This document shows, in pieces, positions 36,301 through 45,300 of a stretch of 64,000 nt of DNA. The first letter of the stretch is position 1. Every line of letters starts with the position of its first letter. Under the pieces are notes generated by a model that was given only the letters and a program-made list of their open reading frames with translations, made no database searches and was not told the origin of the DNA. Both the position numbers and the translations under genes were made by a program. The DNA is from Ulva prolifera (Eukaryota; Chlorophyta; Ulvophyceae; Ulvales; Ulvaceae): NCBI GenBank assembly GCA_023078555.1, contig CM041198.1:6390924-6454923 (forward strand). The letters run 5' to 3'.

Positions 36301-36651
36301 CAGAGCAGAGAAGTGCCGCCCTCGTCTTCTCGTACAAGAACAACGAGCACAGGGGGTTACAACCCACCGGCACGTTGCAGGTGGGCTCGGGCACCTGGAG
36401 TTTGGCTTTGCCCTTTTTACCGCCCGTCCCCTCCTCGGCCTTTGAACGCTTGGTGCTGGGCACGTCCATGCACTGAGCGTCTGGGGGGAGGCCACTGAAG
36501 AAAAAACACCAGGCCCACAACATGGCCCGAGGAGTGGCGACGTAGTACTCTACAAAACACACCCCGCTCACACAACGTGATACACCACGTGCAACTGTCG
36601 GAAACAGAGCGACAGGGAGGCACTGTCGACAGTACACAAGTGTCAGAGAGA

Positions 36652-36697
<46 letters not shown>

Positions 36698-37481
36698 CAT
36701 ACTGCCGTGTTCCTTCGGGGGGGCATCGGGCTGTTTCCGCTTCTTGGAGCTCTTCAACTGCGGGAGCCCGTGCGCCGCCCTGTCGCTCTGTTGTACAGTC
36801 TCGGAGCCAGCAGCCCCAGCGTGACCCGATTCGGTGGTTGCCCGAGCGGGCGCTGGTGGGGCATGCTGGCGAACATTCCCAGTTACAGGCACCTACATGA
36901 TCCGGGGGGACTCGGGATGGCGAATTCACCAACAAGGGCGGGTGTGACAAGGGCGGGGGTGTGGCGGATGGGCATGGGCGCCGACAGTGCATTTCCCGTG
37001 TGTAATGTCGGGGCCAAACAGAACGGACCTCCTGGGTTTGGGGTGGGCACACCTTTTTCTGGCCGTACAACTTCGCCAGCACACAAGGGGCGTCACATCC
37101 AGGTGGAGGTGCTGAGATTCCCTCCCATGATGGGACGAACAACTCCTCCTGCTCGCGCATCCACGCCCCGAGTTGCAGACAAGCGAGCACTACAGAATAC
37201 TTCACGTACGCTACGCCCTGTTCTACTGTTTGCGAGACACGGCCCACCGCCTGTAGCCCGGCATTCAACCAAGCGTCGCAAGCGCTGTCAGAGCCGGGCT
37301 GTCCTTTACGGCCGACGCGCCCCAAGTCCGTAAAATGGCCTGACCGAGATATCAGCGTGCCAATCACGGGAGACAGCGCCGGCCGCAGATAGGCGGGTGG
37401 TGTGAACGCGGCAACGCTTGTGTCAGGCTGGGCATCGCCAGGGCAACAGGCTACAGCTTCCTCACCACCCACGACAGACAT
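33357..37481 (-). CDS. Unrecognised multi-exon protein of the inverted-arm element
   Basis: The gene starts at 37481 (MSVVGGEEAVACCPGDAQ). Predicted exons, all with compatible phases, are 37481-37069, 36494-36078, 35826-35489 and 35405-33357, giving roughly 1,070 residues. The first exon includes YVKYSVVLACLQLGAWMREQ. The second has a Lys-rich patch (TKRSKAEEGTGGKKGKAK) that could be a nuclear signal. The third has FLDPLMAAILVTAVNTSC. The last has IWHWALRAWRYL, then seven 41-residue Ala/Gly repeats, then a Gly/Pro-rich linker, and ends with CRWLYESPVHLRRPCTVHR. No DDE, HUH, recombinase or polymerase motif was recognised. It is probably the mobility or accessory protein of the element, by position only. 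The last exon has a 1-bp length change between two repeat units and may be interrupted or further spliced. Confidence 0.5.
34075..34805 (-). repeat. 123-bp (41-codon) coding tandem repeat, about 6-7 copies
   Basis: The landmark TCAGTGCCGGCGG recurs at 34138, 34261, 34384, 34508, 34631 and, with one change (CGGCAG for CGGCGG), at 34754, giving steps of 123, 123, 124, 123 and 123. In the minus-strand frame each unit reads Gly-run, SGPAAAAAGTDNAAAALSQP, AQQAAAAGG. The 124-bp step lies at a C-run of variable length. Confidence 0.9.
36654..36695 (-). repeat. Poly(G) run of 42 (poly(C) on the coding strand) in an intron
   Basis: Forty-two uninterrupted G on the plus strand lie inside the predicted intron 37068-36495 of the minus-strand gene, so the coding strand reads poly(C), as in the two other introns with such runs. 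Confidence 0.9.
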
Positions 37482-37659
37482 CTTCTACAACACTTTTCGA
37501 AATTATCTGAAAAACTTTCGGGACGCAGCACACAATCAGCTAGCCGCAGTAGACGCCAGGACGATACCAGCGATAGATACACAACTCTGAGTCTATATCA
37601 ATGCCGTGATGAGACTGCGGTCACGCGACAACAACCTTGCCTCGTCTGAAGCGACTCAC

Positions 37660-38125
37660 AGCGCTCTGGGAAGCTTGGAAGGTACCACGCTCACTCCAGA
37701 GTTCAGCAAAGTCGATACTCGGTGCTCGTGGGCATCCTGTCGACACTTGAGCAGCCAGGCTCATGCATTGCTCGCATACAGAATGGTTGGTGAGGCACCG
37801 ACCATTCCACGAAGGTGCTGACTGGGCACACAGGCGCTGCCATGGAAGGGGCACATGCATTGCTCGCATACAGAATGGTTGGTGAGGCACCGACCATTCC
37901 ACGAAGGTGCTGACTGGGCACACAGGCGCTGCCCTGGAAAGGGCACATGCATTGCTCGCATACAGAATGGTTGGTGAGGCACCGACCATTCCACGAAGGT
38001 GCTGACTGGGCACACAGGCGCTGCCCTGGAAGGGGCACATGCATTGCTCGCATACAGAATGGTTGGTGAGGCACCGACCATTCCACGAAGGTGCTGACTG
38101 GGCACACAGGCGCTGCCCTGGAAGG
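37660..38125 (-). repeat. Right arm: inner block plus hairpin array, 92-bp period
   Basis: GAATGGTTGGTG facing CACCGACCATTC recurs at 37781, 37873, 37965 and 38057, exactly 92 bp apart. Units match the left-arm repeats in inverted orientation but hold about 25 extra bases (ACACAGGCGCTGCCCTGGAA and a few more). The inner block (about 37665-37765) matches 29637-29740 inverted and lies just upstream of the minus-strand gene. Confidence 0.85.
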
Positions 38126-38164
38126 TGCCACACCGACCATTAGCAGGCCAGATCCAAATTACGA

Positions 38165-38692
38165 ATGAGGTCCATATCTTACCCAGACAATCCAGCGTTG
38201 CACCAGCCTATAAGGCGAATCCTAGACGCATATGTGCGTCGCAATTATATCCTGCTGTGCTCACTCCTTTCCAACATAATGTGTCCACACATTTCCAAGC
38301 TCGGTCTGCCGGACCTGCATGTGCGCTGTAGCTTTCGCAACAGCTTGCAATGGCTTTCCAGTGTTCTTCATCTGCGGAGACTGCTTGGCCTGGTCTCGCG
38401 CTATGGAAGAGCACACGCGTACGTTCCGGTCAGCGCTGTTGCCCAGGATGCCATAGGACATTCCGCGGCTACCAAGGAAGCCATAGGACATTCCGCGGCC
38501 ACCAAGGAAGCCATCGGACATTCCGCGGCCACCGAGGAAGCCATAGGACATTCCGCCACCATCGTTCCTTGTGAAGCATACGCACGCGGGCGGATGGTCA
38601 AGAGCCTCGTAGGAACGTTCCTCTGTCAGCGGAACGCCTTCGGTTCCGCCCCGGAATGTCACCATTCTCCTAGTGATGCGACCTGTGTATGA
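38165..38692 (+). CDS. Hypothetical open frame with 10-residue repeats
   Basis: ATG at 38165 opens 175 codons. Residues about 95-140 repeat EAIGHSAATK four times, encoded by a 30-bp tandem repeat at about 38449-38565, where ATAGGACATTCCGCGG marks each unit. The N-terminal half (PALHQPIRRILDAYVRRNYI) is not recognised. Repeat periods that are multiples of three hold frames open by chance, so coding status is doubtful. Confidence 0.2.
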   Translation: MRSISYPDNPALHQPIRRILDAYVRRNYILLCSLLSNIMCPHISKLGLPDLHVRCSFRNSLQWLSSVLHLRRLLGLVSRYGRAHAYVPVSAVAQDAIGHSAATKEAIGHSAATKEAIGHSAATEEAIGHSATIVPCEAYARGRMVKSLVGTFLCQRNAFGSAPECHHSPSDATCV

Positions 38693-38699
38693 GATGCAG

Positions 38700-39575
38700 C
38701 TTGCCAGCGGCTATCTACAGACCTGGAAAGGCTTCACTATTGCCGGCGGTGTTCCAGAATATTTGTTTTTGCACAATTGCACAAATACACTTTCGAAGGT
38801 CGAAATGAATTCCATATTTCTATGCGCCTTGCCTGTGGGACAGCTGTTCAGATGTTCAGTTAGCTGTGATCAGGTTCTGGTTCACTTGCACATGTCAAGC
38901 ATGCAATACAAGGAATCATCAGTGAGAACTCTTGAATGTATATTAACGGACACAAGCACGCCTAACACAGCACATGCAAGGCGCATATAGCAGCTACCTT
39001 GTGCACAAGATGTAGGCATCCTTTGTCTAGCCGCGGGACACAGGATCACAATCGCCACAGCACACACGCCTCCAACGTACACCTCCACCATCCTCTCCTG
39101 CCTGTGCAAGCACCATCAGGTCGCAGTTTGCATGGTGGTCCATCTAAGGCACATGCGGCATTGACTGCTAGTCTATAGCCCACAGAAACAGAAAGCATGG
39201 AACCAAGCATAATAAAAACCAATAGAGGCATACTGGGGGTATCTGGAGGCCATCGGGCATGCATTGGACGCCTGAAAAATGGGCACAACAGGCCAGAGTG
39301 CCCAGCTATCTCTGAGATATGCATGTGAATTCGGTCGAAAAGGTGGTTTCCGCCATTTCGTGTTGAATGGCGATTCTGTGCTGCCAGGGGGTTATTGCGA
39401 GTCCATAGTTGTTACTACGGAGTCCTGAGGATGCCGGAGTGCTCCGCGTTCCCGGTGAACACGTCCTAGGCCCGAGTGCCCTACCCCGTGCGGGGGGAAG
39501 CAGAAGTGTTCATTCTGTGAGCTGGTCAGCGGGTGCGTTGTGCGTTGGTGAGCCTGCTCCCAAATTACCCGCTAT
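38700..39575. other. No gene recognised
   Basis: Relatively AT-richer stretch with short open frames only. Confidence 0.4.
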
Positions 39576-39637
39576 TCTCACGGTGTCACCACCCGCGTCG
39601 CCACTGTCCACAAGGCTGCAATTGTGACACCGTGAGA
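39576..39637. repeat. 14-bp perfect inverted repeat
   Basis: TCTCACGGTGTCAC (39576-39589) pairs perfectly with GTGACACCGTGAGA (39624-39637) across a 34-base loop. It could form a hairpin or mark an old transposon end. Confidence 0.7.
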
Positions 39638-39639
39638 GC

Positions 39640-40350
39640 ATGCACAACGTCGACGAGTCCATGTCCGTCGGATACTCGATACAGCACTTGTTTGTTCTGC
39701 CGATAGCCGATGTGACACGACACGTACAATATGTAGACAGATTGTCCGACTATCTCGTTACAACAGATTGAACGAACCATCTTCCAGATATCGATCGGTG
39801 CGACATGCAGACCGCAGCTCACTGCCCTAGCAGCGGCAGCCTCCAACGCCCCCTTCCCCTTGGCGTGAGACGCTTGCTCCGCACGAAAACATGTATCAGC
39901 GCGACATTCACCTACACACTTCAAGTTGGACCGGTGGCACTGGAGTTCATGTTTACGGCACCAGCTGCTGCAGCCTGTGTACATGTCTCGCGAGCGCGTA
40001 CCGAGTTCCCTTGTCTAGAGTCCAGGAACCATCTGCATTGGACCCGAAGACCCAAGCCAACTTCAATCGTAGCGCTTGAAGGTTGCGCACTGGCGCAGCG
40101 CCATCGGAGCAGGAAGCTGAAGTGGAAGCGGCGCTGAACCACCGTGTGACTTGTGCACTCCAGCACCGCGCCGCGACGATGGTGCGACCATCACTTACTC
40201 AGCAAATGCCTATGTATCTGAATCTCAGCCTTTGATCAGCGAAGTGCTTCCTCCAGTCGCGGGACCAAGGCTACAGAATACCACTTCTGGCAACAAGAGA
40301 AACCGCGACGTCCGCTTTCCGAAAGACCTCTGCGCCAGGCATCATTCAGA
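39640..40350. repeat. Diverged dispersed repeat, copy 2 (about 0.7 kb)
   Basis: Aligns in order with 855-1590, including CTGCCGATAGCCGATGTGAC (about 39698), CTGAACCACCGTGTGA (about 40133), GAAGTGCTTC and GCGCCAGGCATCATTC (about 40331). Confidence 0.55.
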
Positions 40351-40889
40351 TCAACTTGCTGCTTTCCAGCCTGATTTGAGAAGCGCCTGTTCTGACACGA
40401 CCGGGGTCCTGCACGAGGGGGCATGGTGATTGTGCCGTCTATGTCGGAAGGTCTAAGTGTTACATGGACAACGTATTGCCGGGTATTTCATACAGTTGAC
40501 AATTCCGCTTGTGAATAAGCACTTCACATCATCAGTGACTAGACACCGTTGCCGGCGGTATACGTAGCCTGCCTGCGCGCGCCAAGGGCCGCGCATGTGC
40601 GCCAGGGGCCTCGTGCAGCATTTCAGCGGTGTGAAACGGTCATGCCGACAGCAAGCCTCTGGCAACGTCCGCAGCCATCTCATCTCACTACATGTTTACT
40701 GAGCTCCGAAGCAGGGTTGCGGATCTGCTTGAATTCAAGCAACTGTCGACGTCTTCGACTCTTGACCGCCGCTGGAACGTGCCGAGCTCCGTCGTCCCAA
40801 GCATGCAACGCTGAGCCATGTACATGATTTGCTGATCCGACAAAGCTGCTACGAGCTGGTAGCGTTCGAATTGCACGAGTACAAGGCTG

Positions 40890-40936
40890 AGATTCGGTTT
40901 CGGTGTTGGTTTTCTCCCGTTCACTCTTTTGTAATC
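40890..40936 (+). repeat. LINE-tail micro-insertion with 12-bp direct repeats
   Basis: Forty-seven bases of LINE tail lie exactly between AGTACAAGGCTG at 40878-40889 and the same 12 bases at 40937-40948. This is the clearest example of the family: the empty site can be read directly from the flanks. Confidence 0.85.
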
Positions 40937-40973
40937 AGTACAAGGCTGCGCCCTCGTTTGGAGGTTTATCAGT

Positions 40974-41027
40974 GTTACAAAAGAGTGAACGGGAGAAAAC
41001 ATACACTGAAACCGAATCTCATCCGCA
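40974..41027 (-). repeat. LINE-tail micro-insertion with 7-bp direct repeats
   Basis: Fifty-four bases of LINE tail in reverse orientation, extended to CATCCGCA at the truncated end, lie between TATCAGT at 40967-40973 and 41028-41034. It is only 26 bp from the start of the previous insertion's right-hand direct repeat; the opposite orientations make the pair look like a small palindromic element. Confidence 0.7.
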
Positions 41028-41222
41028 TATCAGTCGTACAGCGCCACTCGTGCAGCTGCTGCTAACATGCAGCGGATGCGCAGGCTGGCCGCGTCTCAGT
41101 CGAAAGCGCTTTCATGCTTTGTGTGTCCATGCCCGTTCGCTCTTGCGTACTGATATTCCGGGTACAGCCCATCGACTCGCGCAAGGCTCTTTCGCGTCGC
41201 TGACTTCCGGCTCGAGATCACT

Positions 41223-41258
41223 AAAGTGTAAATGGGAGAAGACAAGTTCCACGACGGA
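41223..41258 (-). repeat. Possible old LINE-tail micro-insertion
   Basis: AGTGTAAATGGGAGAAGACA resembles the inverted tail core, and the segment lies between ATCACT at 41217-41222 and 41259-41264. Similarity and repeat length are marginal. Confidence 0.35.
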
Positions 41259-41965
41259 ATCACTTCCTATTCACCTTTCAACTCGAAGTCTCCTGTGCCG
41301 TACTGCTTCCACCAAAGCCACATATTTTTTCACGATCTTTTTCGAGTCTGAACTCGATACGAAATTCGTATTACGAATGAACGAGACCATGGAGAGCGAG
41401 AGTCAGCCGGTCATCGGATGCAGCTGCAGCATGATGCTACACGACTCATGAATCATGAGTCGACGCGTGATCATGCGTCATATGATGCTGCGTGATCCAC
41501 TCGATTGACGCATGGAAAGCTCGGCTTTCGCAAACAGACCTACACCTGCGCCGCATACAGATGCATGGCACAAACGAAATGTGAAGAGGCTTCGACCCAG
41601 GCTCTTCCTGCTGCACGTGCCGGTTCACAAGAGTGAAGTGGTGATCTCTGTTGCAGATGTGCTCACGTCTCGGTGTGGCCGCAGTGTGTCCGAACGGCAC
41701 GTCCGATGAGTCGAAGCCGGGCCACACGCATGCAGTGTGACAAGAATTCTGTGCACAATACGTAGACGGGCCATAGCAATTGCAAATCCACTTTGGATCC
41801 CGACTGCTTTCCGAAGCTAACGGGCAAAACAGTATACATTGTGGGCAGCTACGTCCGGCGCGGCCCTGCATCTCTTAAATACGATAGCATACGTATGGCA
41901 CCTGAGGCCTGATAGCCTGCATGGCGTGGCCGGCCAGCTCGCTGTCATTTGATGATCGCATGCAT

Positions 41966-41993
41966 TGTTTTCTCCTGTTCACTCTTTTGTAAC
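41966..41993 (+). repeat. LINE-tail micro-fragment
   Basis: TGTTTTCTCCTGTTCACTCT followed by TTTGTAA matches the last 27 bases of the LINE with one change. Flanking direct repeats are at most 6 bp and ambiguous. Confidence 0.6.
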
Positions 41994-42367
41994 ACCTAAC
42001 ATTGTCAGGAGCATGCGTTTCCGGGAGCCGTTCGCGAATGCGCCCCGTGCCAGATGGTGGATTCACGTAGACGAAAGGATGTCGGCTTTGCGTGAAAAAT
42101 GCCCAGATCATCATGATGCGTGTGCACCTGCACTGTCATAGTCAGAATGTTCATCCAATGGCCCAGATGGCCGGCCTCAAGGTTGCGCTCGGTGAGCCGC
42201 GACGTTTACGCCGCACTTGCTGTGCTTCTGCGCATGGCCTGCCGAGGGAGCGCGACGTCCAGGGTATATATATGATGTTTGTCCCATAGATGCTCAGGCA
42301 CTCCAGCAGCTTTGCCAGGAAGCCTCCTGCACTTGTTGGGCGTCAACTGGTATGGTTGACTGTGCAG

Positions 42368-45300
42368 GTTTTGATTCAGAGCACGTGCGCGCTGGCCGCG
42401 CTGTGCATGCCTGCTGTATGCGCTGCGGCCAAGAACACGCACCTCGCAGGGGCACGCCAGCACAGCGGTTCGGCCCCCACACCGGACCCTGGGCTGCGCT
42501 TACATGGCGGCCATGTGCGAGACATCCTGGCAAAAGATCTCGAGCAGTACATCTCAACGGAAGCTACATCAGGCAATGACGTCGGGGTCAGTCGCGGGGG
42601 CGATTCGACATTCCTTCAGGAGGTGGGCGGCCGAGACACCAAGGGGGACCCGCTGGACATACCCAGACTTGTCGCACACGACCAAGACGGTGGTGATGCG
42701 CTTGAGGCGGTTGGTGATACAGATTTGCGGGGGCCTGCGCAGGATGATGATTATGCTGGAGAGCATCTCGATGCCAAGCTGGACTACGATGCCATAGTGT
42801 TTGGTTTTGGCGCAGACGGTGGTGAAGATGACGACACAGACAATCATGTGGAATGGGAGAGCAGCAAGTCGCGGGCGCTTCTGCACCGCCGAGGGCCGCA
42901 TGGCAAAAGGTCTGTGCCCCCCCCCCCCCCCCCCCCACCCCTGCATATGGCTCAGTCAACTCAGATGTACTATACTTAAAATGTGCTTACATCGCGTGCA
43001 TGGAGTCTGGAGTTGCACAGCAATCCTTTCCATGTACTGCTTCCCACTTCAGTGCTGCCATGTGTGACGGGGGCATGCAGAAGCCTGCATATGACGTTTA
43101 GTGTCAGTGGCCCGTGTGATGACATGTGCGCACACGTCCTCGCTGTTGATTCGGATGAGATTCGGTTTCAGTGTTTGTTTTCTGCCGTTCACTCTTTTGT
43201 AAATACTTTGACACGTGCGCACACGTCCTCATCATGGTGTACGAGCCGAAGCACTGGCTCGAGGCTCTCTGTCCCACGAGAACGTGCATGCACTGGAGGA
43301 CACTGATGAAACACTACAATGCTGCAGCAATGTTAGTTACAACTTTACAGTATTTAAGCTGGCTAAGCATGGCCGTTCGAATGGGTTGCATTGCCCGACT
43401 CGGAATCGGTCTGCTACACTTGTGATCGCACGTACCTAGCGCTGGGCCACGCGGCAAGCCATTCTAAGCGTGGTCCGAGTCGCTCTGGCTCGTCCAACAT
43501 CAGAGGGAGGCTTTGTATTCTTTGTGCGATCAAACCTTGACGGGGTCGCCCTTGTACAAGGGGTCTGCATCGGTACAGACGCTGACAATTGTAGATGTCT
43601 TTGAAGAAGAGGTGAGGGCTGGCGGTGTATAATACCTGCGGAATCATGATTCGATGAAGATGAAGCTGACATATGTGATCTCATGGCCAGTCTGAACGAG
43701 CCATGCATATGTCCCACAAGGGCCGTGCCACCACGCCGGATTTGCTTCATGTGTGCTCAAATGCAGACAATACTCCCGCACACAGGCATATCGGGCCCGT
43801 GCAAAGCACGGACTGTCTGAGAAGTTGCATAGGCCATGCATGTGCTTGTGTGTGGCAATCTGCCGTGCCTCCGGGTTTCTTCACACTTAATGTGTTGCAG
43901 CATCCACCATATACAACCACGGTCGGATGGCGGCAACCTAGATATGCACTTGTGTTCAACTTGCCGGAATTACGCCTGTGGCCTTGGACTGGGGTGTCTC
44001 ACCCCTTAGCTTGAGGCTTCTTGGCGCCAGCCCTGAAACAGGTAAACTCATCGGGGCTGAACAAGACCGGAGGACAGGCCATGTGGCTCCATATGATCAA
44101 CCAACACCTGGCCGCTGCGCAGGTGGGCCTCACGGTGTCCTCGCTGCCGCTCTGGCCACTGCAAGGTCTTTGGCAAGCTGTACACCTGCCGCAGGCCTGT
44201 ATTAACCAGCGGTTCTCCTGAACGTCCCCCGCTGCCCACCGTCCAGAGTCTCGATGATTGCGTGCCGGGAACGAATGCCGTATTCGCTGTCTATGGTGGG
44301 CCTTTCGTGTACTGTGATAGTGCTGTGGACTTCTATGCTGCCGAGGAGCTCCCCGACTACAGCGCCTCAGACTACACCGCCCGCACGCTCGCCTGCAATG
44401 GTACAGGGTGTCCCCAGGCCCAGTACGAGCCGTACGCGGATCCATATCTGCTTGTAGGAGGTCTGGAGCTTGAAGATGCGGAGTCGCGGTATCGTGCAGC
44501 AGGGACAGATCTGCTTCCGGCACTGTTTAACGGAGAACTAGGTGGGATCTGATCCTTGTACATGCAACTACATGATCAAGTACACCATGGCGACAGTGCA
44601 GCACTGGCACACGTATCAGATGCAATTGTACCATATGACCAGAGCTGCTTCACAGAAACCATGGTACATGGCCATGTGGCCTGCTCTACATCAACATCAA
44701 TGTGACATGTATCATTCAGCTTCGATTCTAGGACTAGTGGATGCGGCTGTGTGGTGTCCCAGAGCAGCCTGTGCCTCGACAATTGGAAGCTCTGTAGGTG
44801 AGCGAACGCAGAACATGCGGCAGTGCCATCACCAGTGGAACTCTTTCAGGCTCATCTCATAGGTCGCCATCCTGCATGCTCGTGGGCCGTTCAATACATG
44901 CCGCAGGTCTCCACATGTACAGTTGTCACAGGTCTGGTAGGCTTCTCGGCATCTGCAGTCCCGATCGTTTGAGCGTTTTCAGACATGCAGAAATGGAGTC
45001 CGCATAGGTGTAGGAGCGGTCTGCAGCCGATCGCTCCAGAATGAATATTTTTGTTTGCAGGCGTGATGTGCGGCGGCAGAGGATTCCGTTGCTGTCGCGC
45101 AGATGATGGCGCACCCTCCGCGTGCAGCGAGCTCGAGGGTAGCAGCGTATGCCTCGGAGGAGTCTGTGCTGCCTGCGGAGGCCGCAGCGAGGTCTGCTGC
45201 TCAGGTGGCACCTGCGGCCCGACCGCCTCCTGCAACGGGTTTGGCGTCTGTGAGCTCAACTGTGGTGCTGAAGGCCTGCCATGCTGTGACACTGTCACGC

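Larger units (their letters stand above)
29454..38150. mobile_element. Large inverted-arm element with two convergent genes (Ulp1-like protease plus unknown protein)
   Basis: Homologous inverted arms bound the interval. Each arm has an outer array of hairpin repeats (29480-29636 left; about 37765-38125 right) and an inner block, recognisable by CTCAAGTGTCTACAGGATGC at about 29643-29662 and its inverted counterpart at about 37731-37750. Just inside each arm a gene starts and reads towards the centre, the two ending at 32720 and 33357. A possible imperfect 9-bp direct repeat, AGCAGGTCA (29453-29461) and AGCAGGCCA (38142-38150), flanks it. Long inverted ends, 9-bp duplications and a Ulp1 protease are known from some Mutator-like elements, and Ulp1 also occurs in other DNA transposons. 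No known transposase domain was recognised, so the superfamily is open. Confidence 0.6.

Noticed and set aside
37760-38125. Regularly spaced repeats resembling a CRISPR array
   Set aside because: The whole 92-bp unit repeats, so there are no unique spacers; the setting is eukaryotic, and the repeats mirror the left arm.
29454-38150. Polinton or virus-like origin of the inverted-arm element
   Set aside because: A Ulp1-like protease alone is not enough; no polymerase, integrase, packaging or capsid feature was recognised.
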